Assembly: GCA_949358305.1 (NCBI GenBank)
Contig: OX442314.1
Location: forward strand, 4,157,087-4,221,086
DNA length: 64,000 nt
Origin: Strigamia acuminata
Taxonomy: Eukaryota; Arthropoda; Chilopoda; Geophilomorpha; Linotaeniidae
Direction of reading: 5' to 3'
In this document: piece by piece, positions 31,166 through 41,156 of the stretch
Layout: every line of letters starts with the position of its first letter
Numbering within the stretch: position 1 is the stretch's first letter
Program-made: the position numbers and the translations under genes
The notes under the pieces: generated by a model
The model's input: only the letters and a program-made list of their open reading frames with translations
Databases searched by the model: none
Told to the model about the DNA's origin: nothing

Positions 31166-31748
31166 TTGTGCCTAGGAAATTGAAATTAAATTTAATTAAG
31201 TTTACTGTGTTTTTGTAATAAATTAAAAGATGAGGACTTTTCTGCTGGAAATTGAGTTTTCTGTCTAAAAATTTGAATTTTTATCTGAAAAAATTCTTGC
31301 TGAAAAAATTCAATTTTTGGCTTAAAAAAAATTAATTTCTAGTTAAAATAACAAATTACGGCTACGTCCCAGAAGCGGCTTGGGAAAGTTTCCGCCGCTT
31401 CCACGTAATAAAACAGCACTTTATTAAGAGAATTGTTTGTTTGTCGCTTTTCTAATCAATGGGCGTAGAAATTAATTGTTTTTAGTCAGTTTCCTCGCTA
31501 ATCAATGGGCGCGGTGGTAGCAGAAGATATTTCTGGTGATTTTTACAGCTTTATCATTAAGTTTTTGGAGTTCTGGCAAAGTTTTGACCCTGAAACGTCA
31601 GTGGCAAAGCCTTCCATGTCGTATTAAATTAGAATTGGCAACTCGCATGACAAAATACTCATTCAAAAATCAAGAGGTATGAAGCACGGCAAAGCAAATT
31701 AAAGTTCCATCTTAATATTTATATGTTTGTTATTTTTAGGGTCACTAC
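31166..31748 (+). repeat. Cluster repeat flank of Gypsy-2
   Basis: Contains the AGGACTTTTCTGCTGGAAAT segment (also at ~25550 and ~56875) and a copy of repeat R at 31363-31720. It ends GGTCACTAC, the left target-site half of Gypsy-2. Confidence 0.6.
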
Positions 31749-32334
31749 TGTGACTGCTATGGTCTCGCCAGTGTAGTCAGGGGACTGATAACACCGGGTA
31801 GGGACGCATACTTCACGTAAATAACGGGGAATCCCACAATATTGGTTGGTTGGCCTTTATTGTGTTGTCTAGGGGTATGGGGAATCCCGTTACCCGTTGC
31901 AGGGGTGCCACGAAGGCACGCCGCACCGGCAACCGACCCGTCACACACTGGGCGCGAGCCCAATGGGTGACGTGGTCGGTTCAACGTTACATTCATGCTG
32001 TACTTACCTACAGCCCGCAGTGACCACTCATGGAGGCTGTATCGGGTGGAAAACCCAGATACTGAGCATCGCTGTGGTGAATGGGAAGGAGTGCAGAGTC
32101 CTCTCAGCCGGGACACGTCTTGTCCCCTCGTCTACTCCAACACCCTGGAACTCTGTCAACACACGACCTGCCTGGTCGGTGTCCGCACTCTCTCTCTCTG
32201 CAACTCCTCCCCACACCACTTAGCTCCCTCCTTCCCCCGGGCTAGATCACCTTGCCCAATCAGGGGGTGATCTTGGGGCCGTATGGTGGTGTGTGGCAGT
32301 GACGTAGGTCACCCCAGGTGGCCTGACGGTCACA
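31749..32334 (-). repeat. Gypsy-2 3' LTR
   Basis: 586 bp. Read on the element strand it begins TGTGACCGTC and ends GCAGTCACA, an imperfect terminal inverted repeat (TGTGAC...GTCACA) shared with elements A/B and the solo LTR. Confidence 0.95.
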
Positions 32335-33069
32335 TCTCCCCCCCTCCGAAAAAGGTAAGGAACACAGGGGCCACACACAACACCAACGGGGTCACGCGAA
32401 CCGAGGCAAACCCAACACGAGACTTCCTTTGCCGAATGCGGACTGGCGCCGTCAGTTCGAGAGTAACGGCACCGTCATGCATCGGGCTAGCGGTTGGTGT
32501 CACTCGTCCGAAGACTGCAGCACCGCCCGCCCCTGATGGTAGCAACACGGGACAACGGAACTCACCCAAGCCTAGATTGGCCGAAAACAAAAATCAACTA
32601 TTGAAAATCATACAAATTTAAAAACAATTCACCGAGTCTGAGCGTAACAGACCCGGGATGAAAGAATAGTAACGACAATTAAATATTAAAGAAAAATGTG
32701 TAAATCAAACAAGGATGGGAGAGGTTGGTCAATCCTCTCAAAAAAAACTTTACGCTTAACAAGTTGTGTCAAGAAAAAAAAAAACTAAAAAAAAACGTAT
32801 GTTACAAAAATACCAGCCGGGACCTGACCTAGATCCATGGGCCGGGAGGTCCTCGGATGAGAAACCTCAGATGGCTTTTCCCCTTCACCGGTCGCTCATG
32901 GGAGTGGTGCGGCGTCGGTGACGCACGAGGCGCAACGCTTCCACGGCCGGACGTCCATGTTTCACCGGTTGTGGCAAGATCCTAGGGAAACAAATAAAAG
33001 ATCGGGACCAAAATGGTCCGTCGTCTGTACAATTAGTAGCACACCACCGAGGCAGCTACCACGGCCTTT
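32335..33069 (-). other. Gypsy-2 3' untranslated region and purine tract
   Basis: Minus-strand GGAGGGGGGGAGA directly abuts the LTR (32335-32348) and is the polypurine tract. The rest, up to the ORF3 stop, has no supported gene. Confidence 0.75.
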
Positions 33070-35064
33070 TCAGGGGCCTGGCGCCTCCTCCGATGGTTGC
33101 TCTACGCGCGGAGTATCTTGCGATACCTCGTCGCTGATGACAATTATCTCCTGTGACTCGAAAAGGGGCGGAGAGATACTCTCTGCCTCCCTAACTGCCA
33201 TGCGTGGTTCGGGGAGTGGAGCCAGCCTGGCTCCTTCCTCCGTTACCGCAGGTGATGTTGACGCCGAAGAAGAAGTACGGGACTTCCCGGCCTTTCTTCC
33301 CTTCCTCCGCCGGGAACGGCGTGGTCTGCCTGGCGTCCTCGGGATGTCACCTGGAACGTCGCTGTCTTCGCACGGGGAGGAGAGGAGCATGGCGGCGTCC
33401 GCCCTTGCTTCCGCTTCCTCTTCTGATTGAGACTCCGGGGTCATCTGACCTTGTGGGGTACCGACCTCCGGTGAGAGGGTCTCCATGAACTCCTCAATCG
33501 TAGCAGGGGGTTTCCTTGAAGGTTGCTCGCCCCAGAGCGGCTCGAGCAGTGCTTCCATGTCCTCTGCCTCGTTCGCCAGCTCGGCGGGAGTGACGTCGAC
33601 TTTGGCCATAGGTCGGATCGGCCACATCTGCACACTCATGGGCGGAGGGAGAAGCATGTACCACTTCTGCACGGACTCGCCCAAGCAGGCCTTCAATGCC
33701 CGCACGATCTCATCCCATCGGCGTAGCCGTGATGTTTCGGCCGCGGTCGCCGGAATTTGGAGCGACATGTACATCTTTAGCCGGATTACGGCCAAAGCGG
33801 CTGTCGTTCGGGCCTCGTTCCTGAACGCATCCACAAATGCAACATGGAGGCTCCTCCACCGGTTGAGTTCGGCTAACCAGAGGTTCATCACCTCAGGGGA
33901 TGCCGCGGCCAAGCGTGGCACTCCGCTGATGATGCCCTCTCTAGTGATGTACGGGGTACCCTGCGGTTCCCAGCGTATACCTGGTAGCGGGTTGCAGAGA
34001 TCCGGTTCGAGGATCGCCACAGTACCCTGATCCAAGGGGGTCGCGGTCGTCGCCGACTCGCCACCCTCCCGCGTCGTTCCGCTCGTTGTTGGTTCCAGTA
34101 CGGTGGACCGCTGCTGTTCGCGGGCACCAAGGGACAAACCCTCTAGACCGCTCACATGCAGTTGTCTCGCCACTGGCTCGGGTGTCGGCACCACCGGCGG
34201 CACAATACTCGCATTTGCCTGCTGGGTGTCCGATGTTTCCATGGGAGGTGGCGTCATCGGGCCTCGTCTCGGCCTCGGCTCCATCTCCACGGCTTGCGAG
34301 TCGGTGGGCGGTGGTTCGGGGTGGTCGGAAACCGTCTCCGTCTCCATAGGTACATCTTGGGCGATGGTTCCTCCCGAGCTCTGCGAACCCTCATCCCACG
34401 CGGTGTCGTCCTGCATCAAGCGCACCTCGGCCTCGGCCTCTGCCAGTGCCTGTCTCTGCGCTGCTGCGGCGCGCGCCTTCCTCGCATTCTCCTTAATCCG
34501 TTTGCGTGTGTGTTTGGACTGGTATCGTTCCTGGTCCGGCGTCGCGTTGGGGACTTGCTTTCGCCAGTCCTCCATGGCAACACGCAGCTTCTCGGCCTCT
34601 ACCTCTCCCCACTTGCTGCCTGGTTGGTTGACGTGCTGGCGCTTCGGGGTGGGCTGCGCTAGTCCTGCCGCTGCCGCGCCACGCGTCCTGGGCCTAGACC
34701 TCGTCGGCTGGGCGGCTCGAGAAGGTCCTGGGAGCGGGTTGTCGAAGTCCACCACGGGCGTGTAGTCGTCTGGGGGAGCGTCACGGGAGAAACCGGCGTT
34801 AGCCAGTGTATCCAGACGCGTCTCCCAGTTCGGGGTGCTCGCCCACGATATCACCGACCGGCGAGAACGATCACCACCCGGGACAGACTGGTGCAGTTGG
34901 AACCAGCGCTGGAGCGGAAATGCGGAGTGCACGAGACCGAAACCCAAACAGTTCTGGCACGGCGCCTCACACGTATTCGGCTGGACTATCCAGCACTGAC
35001 CCATGCAAATGGGGCAAATGCACCACCACTCCCACTTGCGACCCTCGCGATCTCCCGAATGTCT
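33070..35064 (-). CDS. Gypsy-2 ORF3, zinc-ribbon-start proline-rich protein
   Basis: The open frame begins at a good splice acceptor (TTTTGTTATAG, exon from 35064) and contains an ATG at 35004, so it may be expressed from a spliced subgenomic RNA. The first ~45 codons form a Cys-rich module: WWCICPIC ... CEAPCQNC, two CxxC knuckles ~17 apart, zinc-ribbon-like. A Pro/Ser/Arg-rich region follows, then a basic Ala-rich helix (~RKRIKENARKARAAAAQRQA), acidic/Pro stretches, and a ~170-residue helical domain (SPEVMNLWLAELNRWRSL; RRWDEIVRALKACLGES). The tail contains EIIVISDE, which fits a SUMO-interaction motif. There is no signal peptide or transmembrane helix, so it is not an envelope. It is GC-rich unlike the host DNA around it. 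Function unknown; it is analogous in position to Gypsy-1 ORF3. Confidence 0.72.
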   Translation of the reverse strand, partial: RHSGDREGRKWEWWCICPICMGQCWIVQPNTCEAPCQNCLGFGLVHSAFPLQRWFQLHQSVPGGDRSRRSVISWASTPNWETRLDTLANAGFSRDAPPDDYTPVVDFDNPLPGPSRAAQPTRSRPRTRGAAAAGLAQPTPKRQHVNQPGSKWGEVEAEKLRVAMEDWRKQVPNATPDQERYQSKHTRKRIKENARKARAAAAQRQALAEAEAEVRLMQDDTAWDEGSQSSGGTIAQDVPMETETVSDHPEPPPTDSQAVEMEPRPRRGPMTPPPMETSDTQQANASIVPPVVPTPEPVARQLHVSGLEGLSLGAREQQRSTVLEPTTSGTTREGGESATTATPLDQGTVAILEPDLCNPLPGIRWEPQGTPYITREGIISGVPRLAAASPEVMNLWLAELNRWRSLHVAFVDAFRNEARTTAALAVIRLKMYMSLQIPATAAETSRLRRWDEIVRALKACLGESVQKWYMLLPPPMSVQMWPIRPMAKVDVTPAELANEAEDMEALLEPLWGEQPSRKPPATIEEFMETLSPEVGTPQGQMTPESQSEEEAEARADAAMLLSSPCEDSDVPGDIPRTPGRPRRSRRRKGRKAGKSRTSSSASTSPAVTEEGARLAPLPEPRMAVREAESISPPLFESQEIIVISDEVSQDTPRVEQPSEEAPGP

Positions 35065-35730
35065 CTATAACAAAATTAATAAAGTAAAATTAACACCAAT
35101 AATTAAAGTAGAAGAAAAATCACTCAAGGAGCAGCTGGCAACAGTGGAGTTGAGATAAGTGACGCGAGAGCGCGGTAAAACCTGCTTCTCAGCGTCCGGT
35201 CAGCGCGCATGCGTGAGAACACATTGCGTCACTGGTTCACAATATCGGCGGAGTCTTCGAGCGAGCGGAAGTTTGCTTCGAAGTTACGCCTGATAACGCC
35301 CCATCGAAAAACTACGACTGGTGAAGCAGTCGCACGTTTTCGATGTGAGATGCAGCGGCAGTGCGATGAGTGTTTAAACTGCTCGCCGCCGTTTCTTCCT
35401 GACCACTAGGGAGGATCATAGGACCACAGCCGTTACGGAGATCGCAACTGTCATGGCGGAACGTTCTGAGCCAACGTGCCGCAATGAGCCGATCATCCGT
35501 GCCGTCTTGGTTCCCAGAATCCCAAAGTGAGATTGAAGATAATAATGAAAGCCAATTCAACACCAGCAACAGGCGATCGGTGGATGGTTGAAACCATTCC
35601 GGCCGTGCGCCGCCGCTGGCTGAAAAACAACTCGAAAAACGGAGGAAAGGGAAAATTTAGAAAGTAAAAAACTAAACTAGACAAATTAAGACCTGATCCT
35701 CAGAAGAAATGTTCGAAATTTTTTAAGACT
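35065..35730 (-). other. Gypsy-2 pol-ORF3 spacer, distal part
   Basis: Probable intron upstream of the ORF3 acceptor. It ends at the GACT target duplication of element B (35727-35730). No gene seen. Confidence 0.6.
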
Positions 35731-37632
35731 TGTGACGGTTTACAATGGCTATAAATGCCTATTTTCTTAGAAAGAAGCGCTGTTGCGCCATTATCATGAT
35801 ATCTCGAAGATATTCTGTGTAAAACTGATAAATGTCTGGAATAAAGTTATTTATGATGTTTCAAATACAAAGATGTTCGTTTATTAAGAATAAACACTCA
35901 TTCCTACTTGATATCAAAGGATTCCGGCCGAATCACGAAGAGTCGTCTGCTAAAACCGCATTTGTCAATGCGCAATGTTGCCACAAGATGGCGCGATTAC
36001 GATTTAGCGGCAAATTCAAGATATGAATATAAAACATGTAAATAAATATAAAACTATATTTACTAGAATGAAACGAAGCTTTGTGAACATTAATATAAAG
36101 ATATATTAATGTCTTGTGATGTTAAATACAATGTAACTTCCATTTTCTGCGGGACAGGACATTTGGTGATCAATCGATCAACCAATAGATCTGATTGGTG
36201 GATCCATTTCCGGTCCTGGGTATCCAGTTCCGGTTGTGGTGAGAATTAGCACATTGTTCCTCCGTATCCACTTCCGGTGATACGGGATTGGAGGGATTCG
36301 TGGAACCCATGTTCCAATTGGATAACTGGATTAATCCTTAATCCAGTCAGGTTATATAAACCCAAACAACCGGCCATTCTGCAGCTCTGTTTGATTATTT
36401 TCTGTTTGGTATTGTTACTTAAGAAATATGATTCGTTGTTCACGTAAAAAACCTTTTGGTTCTTTGTTGATTTATTCGCAAAGAACCGTTGCATGATTCT
36501 ACAGAATCATGCCACCGCCGGCAATTGAAGTCGAAGTGCTGGGATTATTATGTTGCATAAATGTTACAGTCTACGGTTGCGACGCCGAAGGAGAACCCGC
36601 CGTTGTGCAATTCAGTATCCTCCGGACAGGACCAAGTTGTCTTTTTCGGTATGAACGTATTCCGTTACCACGAGTAGCATCGGTATTGTTGAGAATCGGT
36701 TCCTTCACCTGATGGTGCCAAAGCAGTCTGTTTTACAGTAACCACGAGTAGCACCAAGTGTTTGGCAAGCTGATTCTCATGGTATTCGATGCCAAAGCAG
36801 TCGGTCTATTATTAGTACCGCGAGAGATAAAACTGCTGTGCGGAGCCGCGAGCTATCGACCCCTGTGTACGTGGTACCGTCAACCACTCGATGGACGACC
36901 GTGCTGCGACGCCGGGGACGCTTGATACCGTTCTGCATGGCAAGGCGTATATTCTAATCGATGGCAATTGTGTGTTGCGACGGGAAGCTTAATCTTCATT
37001 TTATTTATAACAGCAAAACTTAAACTCGACAACCAGTTGGACCAAAATCAAGTCAGAAGACTTAATCTCATATTGAACTCAATATAACCGATAAGTTGAC
37101 GACAACTTATTCCCGAAATATCTAAATAAGAATTCACAACGATATGAATTAAATATAATTCATAAGTGGAATATTGATAAGTAAATGAATACATTTACTT
37201 ACACCAATATCCTCCCAAAGTTGTGGCGGTGCAGACAAAGTCAACCGCAATGCTCAGATCATTCGATTTATCGACGTGCGATAGTTTACACAGCGAACCA
37301 AGGAAACCAGCGAAGCCGTATCGGACTCCAGGACACAGCCATCCGGCTTAAGATGACATCTATAATCAGGTCGAGCGATGGGGAAACCGCTCCCATATTC
37401 CAGACCCGTAGTGATATTATTCTAGGGCCAGTTGGCCAATTCTTTGTATAGTTTAATAGCTGATTTAACTTGCCAAATGTCGGCATTAGTCCTATGTATA
37501 ATTTAGCCTTGATATTATTGTTTACCAACAATAAACTGTCTTGTATTTATCTCGTATTGTATTCACTGTTTATTTATTGCGATCTCTTCCCGGTACCATT
37601 GTTAAATGGGAGTTGTGGTCGTCACCGTCACA
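35731..37632 (+). repeat. Element B 5' LTR
   Basis: Ends TGTGACGG...CCGTCACA. U3 holds CCAAT-like boxes, TTTCCGG words and a TATATAAACCC core near 36354-36364, so transcription probably starts at ~36380. R/U5 has a duplicated segment with GCCAAAGCAGTC and CCACGAGTAGCA twice (36667-36800). The distal ~500 bp of U3 is clearly diverged from copy A, the rest nearly identical. The frames 36509-36712 and 37185-37451 are not considered genes. Confidence 0.95.
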
Positions 37633-38250
37633 CGTGGAGGTCCCACCGAGATTAGGTTGCAATTAAATTCGATTGAATTGCAACAGTGAATATTGGAGAT
37701 AAATATTTAACTAAAAGATTTAAGTTAAAAATAGACAGATTAAATTTTCAGTTTATATTTCCATGTGAAGAAGTTAAACTGATGAAATAGAAATACGTAG
37801 TAGATTTTCCTTCATTATTTTCGTTTGAAGATTTTAGGGATTTCAAAGACTACCACCTAATCTCACACGTGGAGGTCCCACCGAGATTAGGTTGCAATTA
37901 AATTCGATAGAATTGTAAAAGTGAATTTTGAGATAAATATTTAACTAAAAGATTTAGTTAAAAAACAGACAAGTTTCAAACCATGTTTATTTTCTTGAGA
38001 AACACCAAAACAGTCCTTTAACTAGGAATTTCGGAAGTTATAGACCTATCACACGATCACTGAAATAGGTTGCAAATTAATTCGATCGAATTGCAAAAGC
38101 GAATCTTGAATCCGATATTAACTAAAAAATTTTAGTTAAAACAGACAAATAGATTTTCAGTTTATATTTTCATGTGAAAAGTTAAACTGACGAAATGGAA
38201 ACGTTTAGTGAACTCTCTTTACTATTTTCGTTCGACAATTTAAGGAATAC
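37627..38250 (+). repeat. Three degenerate leader repeats including duplicated primer site
   Basis: Units start at about 37630, 37866 and 38047 (~240, ~180 and ~200 bp). Each has GATTAGGTTGCAATTAAATT-type sequence, the palindrome TTAACTAAAA...TTTTAGTTAA and, in units 1 and 3, a CAGTTTA...TAAACTG hairpin. Units 1 and 2 keep the complete tRNA-Gln complement; unit 3 has lost it. Confidence 0.8.
37635..37653 (+). other. Element B primer binding site (tRNA-Gln)
   Basis: TGGAGGTCCCACCGAGATT, complementary to the tRNA-Gln 3' end, 2 bp from the LTR. An exact second copy lies at 37870-37888 inside a tandem repeat of the leader. Confidence 0.85.
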
Positions 38251-41156
38251 GAAGTATTTTAAATAAGAAATCAAAAAAGTTTCGAGTGAAATAAGAATAC
38301 AGATATTTTTTTTCGAAGTTTGTTTTATTTCGAAAAGCTAAAAACATACAAGTTTAGAAGGCGGACTTCTTACGAATTTATCTTTCCACCTGAAAAGTTA
38401 AAACGAAGAAAACACCGCAACTATTTGGAAATATTTACAAGAAATTAAGTTTCTTGTAACTGTACGTCGACACCGATAGCCAGCGACCACGCGCCATAGC
38501 AATACGCGTCGATCTCCGTATCAAACGCAGCAGGGAAGCTACTCAAACCTTCAACGCAAGGTGCGAACGAATGCTTGGAAATTATGGCGGACAACAGATA
38601 AAAGACAGCGGAGAAATGTTACAGAAGGTTCGTAGAGATTTATTTAAGTGTCGCGAACTAATTTTTCCACTGCCATCGGTACCAAAGATAATTTAGTTGT
38701 TGGAGAAAAACAACACACTCCATTTCGCAGAAAAGATTTGCAAATCGAAATGAATATTACCTTTATTTGAAGGAATTAACTATTTTCACAAAAAGTACAT
38801 TTTTTCCTTCGGGACAATGGAAATTAAGAAAATATAAAATGGCGGCGAATGAAGTTGCCGACCACATAGAATAGTATTTTTTACATTGAAAGTTACGAAT
38901 CACGATAAACGCTTTCCCTCGGAAAAGTAAAAGGATTTCATTCAATCTTTCCTTTCGGAAATTTAACAGTGTTTTAAGTTTCCAACGATATTTGGGTCTC
39001 CCAAATTTTGAGAATTTCTAAATGAAATTTAGCTGTTTGAAAAACAACGAATATTTTTAGTAATCTAATCGGACATTTTCCCACATGATTTCTTAAAACC
39101 GGAATAACAAATCCATTTGTGGCTATGAACTTTGCCACATGAAATATTTACGGAGCGAATATTTTTTGATTGGATTGAAGCTTTAAAATCAGATAGCTGA
39201 TTTAAACGAAGAAAATAAGTTTCAAAGTAATTATTTTTCTTTCGGAAAAATCAAATAAATCACCGCTGATGAAAAGTTGTATTTTTCCATTCGAAAAAAC
39301 TAAGAATTGCACAAGATTTATCTTCTATTTTGAACATAGATTTTATTCGGAAAAGGAAAGATTCTAGATACATTATTTTTCTCTAAAAATTAAGAATTTA
39401 GTCAATTTTCCTAAAGGTTAATGGAATGTCATCATATATTTCGTTCGTAATTTACGTGTTAAAGTTTAATCAGAAAAACGATTGAATATGTTTTATTTGC
39501 GATAAGTAAAAGAAAGGTTCTTTAAAAATGGAATTTCGATGCAAATCCCACAGTAAAGGGAATGTTATGTGTGAGCAATTAACGAAAAGTTGGAATAACT
39601 TCATTTTATTTCATTCAAAAGTAGTTGTGAAAAATCAATTTCAAATATTTTTCAAAGAAAAATTATTTTTATCGGAAAAAAGTAATTTACATGTCCTCGC
39701 GCGGACCGAGTAGTAAACTGCTTAATTGTGACATCGATACTGTTATTGTGTCACGTGTTATACGGAATTCCAAACCAGTGAATTACGAATTTTGGCGCGA
39801 TAGGAATAGAAGTTTGACAGTGAAAGTTCTCCAGATTTGTCTTTTCATTTGAAAAGTTCAAATTGAGGAAATGCTGCAGCAGATGAAGGTATTTACGACA
39901 ATTGAGATTTAAATATTCTTTCATTCAAAAGATAAAAGATCTCTGCAAAAACATCTCGTTATTAGAGATAAGGGGGACGAAAATTATTAAAACGAATAAT
40001 CAAAGACACGTCCTTCGTAAATATCGCAAAGGAATAACTAATTGTGAAAACAATTGTCCGCTCAGGAAAAGTGGAATTTAGCTAGATATTTTCTTTCGAA
40101 AAATCAAAGCAATTGTCATCAAAAAAGAAAGATTTGATGAATAATTTTTACCCAAAAGTCTAAAGGATTGTCGAATAGTTTTCTCCCGAAAAACAAGTAC
40201 ACATTTGTACCAATAACTTTATCGTTTAAAGTAAAATTTCGAATATTTTCTTTTGGAAGATTAGAGAATTAGATAATTTTTCTCGCAAAACAAATTTAAA
40301 GAATTTTAACGAATTTTTATTTGTTAAAAAAATTTGTTAAAAAAGGGGGAGATGGATGGTGAAAATTTATTTTTTCACACTCGAAAAATGGAATTTAAAC
40401 CCGAAAAAGTAAAGACTTGGTCAAATTATTCTTCCTATTGGAAATGAATACACAATGTTGGGAATCGAAAATAGATTTCAATTACAAAGGAATGATTATT
40501 TGAACGATAATTGAATAAGAATAAGAAAAATTGAGAGTTTGAGAAAACTTTATTAAAACTGTGGTTGTAATGATATTACACACTAAACGGAATAATCAAA
40601 GAAAAATATTTTTTGAAGAAAAGTTATTTAATTATTTGGATTGGTAAAAATCCCAAAGTTCAAGAAGATTGAAGTAAGTTTATTTTATTTTCATTTGAAA
40701 AATACAATATTTTACGAATGTCTTCCCGAAGGAATTTTATTTTATCGGTAAAATTGAATCTCGAAGGGAACGGACTTAGTAGAGAACTACTAAATAGATG
40801 TAACGTCCTTTATACCATTGGCCGACACTAACATCCGCCAATCAGAAGTTGGGAGATCTAGGGATCCCCAGCCCCCTGCTATTAAAGGAGGACCAGATCA
40901 GATACTGATCATTCGCATCCAGACCAGACCAGAAGACGTGTTCCAGAGTCATCTTGACCACGCCGTCCCGATTTCAGTCACGATTCGAATTTTGTGTGCC
41001 GTGTAACCTGCAAAAGCTAACACGTGTCAAACAAACGCGAAGTTTAATTTTATTTTGTCAAAAGTAAAGTTTAGAAGTGTTTCTTGTTGAAAAGTGTATT
41101 ATATTCGTCTTCTTTATAAATTAAAGAATTAAAATCGTCAGATTTTGAATTTTTTT
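38251..41156 (+). other. Element B leader, AT-rich with hairpin array
   Basis: No ORF. At least eleven short hairpins of the class TTTTC-loop-GAAAA. Examples: 38382-38397, 38912-38927, 39233-39251, 39278-39300, 39841-39856, 40088-40104, 40178-40194, 40369-40389 and 40687-40703. Purine tracts AAGGGGGA occur at ~39970 and ~40343. A GC-richer island lies at 38455-38590. A promoter-proximal CCAAT-like segment is at 40815-40860. Confidence 0.75.

Noticed and set aside
32283-34765. Plus-strand frames opposite Gypsy-2 ORF3 (e.g. 34103-34765)
   Set aside because: GC-rich antisense shadows of the real minus-strand ORF.
33070-35064. ORF3 of Gypsy-2 as an envelope gene (errantivirus-like)
   Set aside because: No signal peptide, furin site, fusion peptide or transmembrane helix is visible; it is Cys-knuckle, Pro-rich and basic.
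36509-37451. 67- and 88-codon frames in the A/B LTRs, present four times
   Set aside because: Their repetition only reflects LTR copies; no start context, codon bias or family signal, and they span R/U5.
37780-37800. CTGATGAAATAGAAA in the A/B leader looked like a hammerhead ribozyme core (retrozyme idea)
   Set aside because: The CTGATGA and GAAA boxes are only four bases apart, with no stem II, and there is no matching stem III or cleavage triplet; CTGATGG in the LTR also fails the core.
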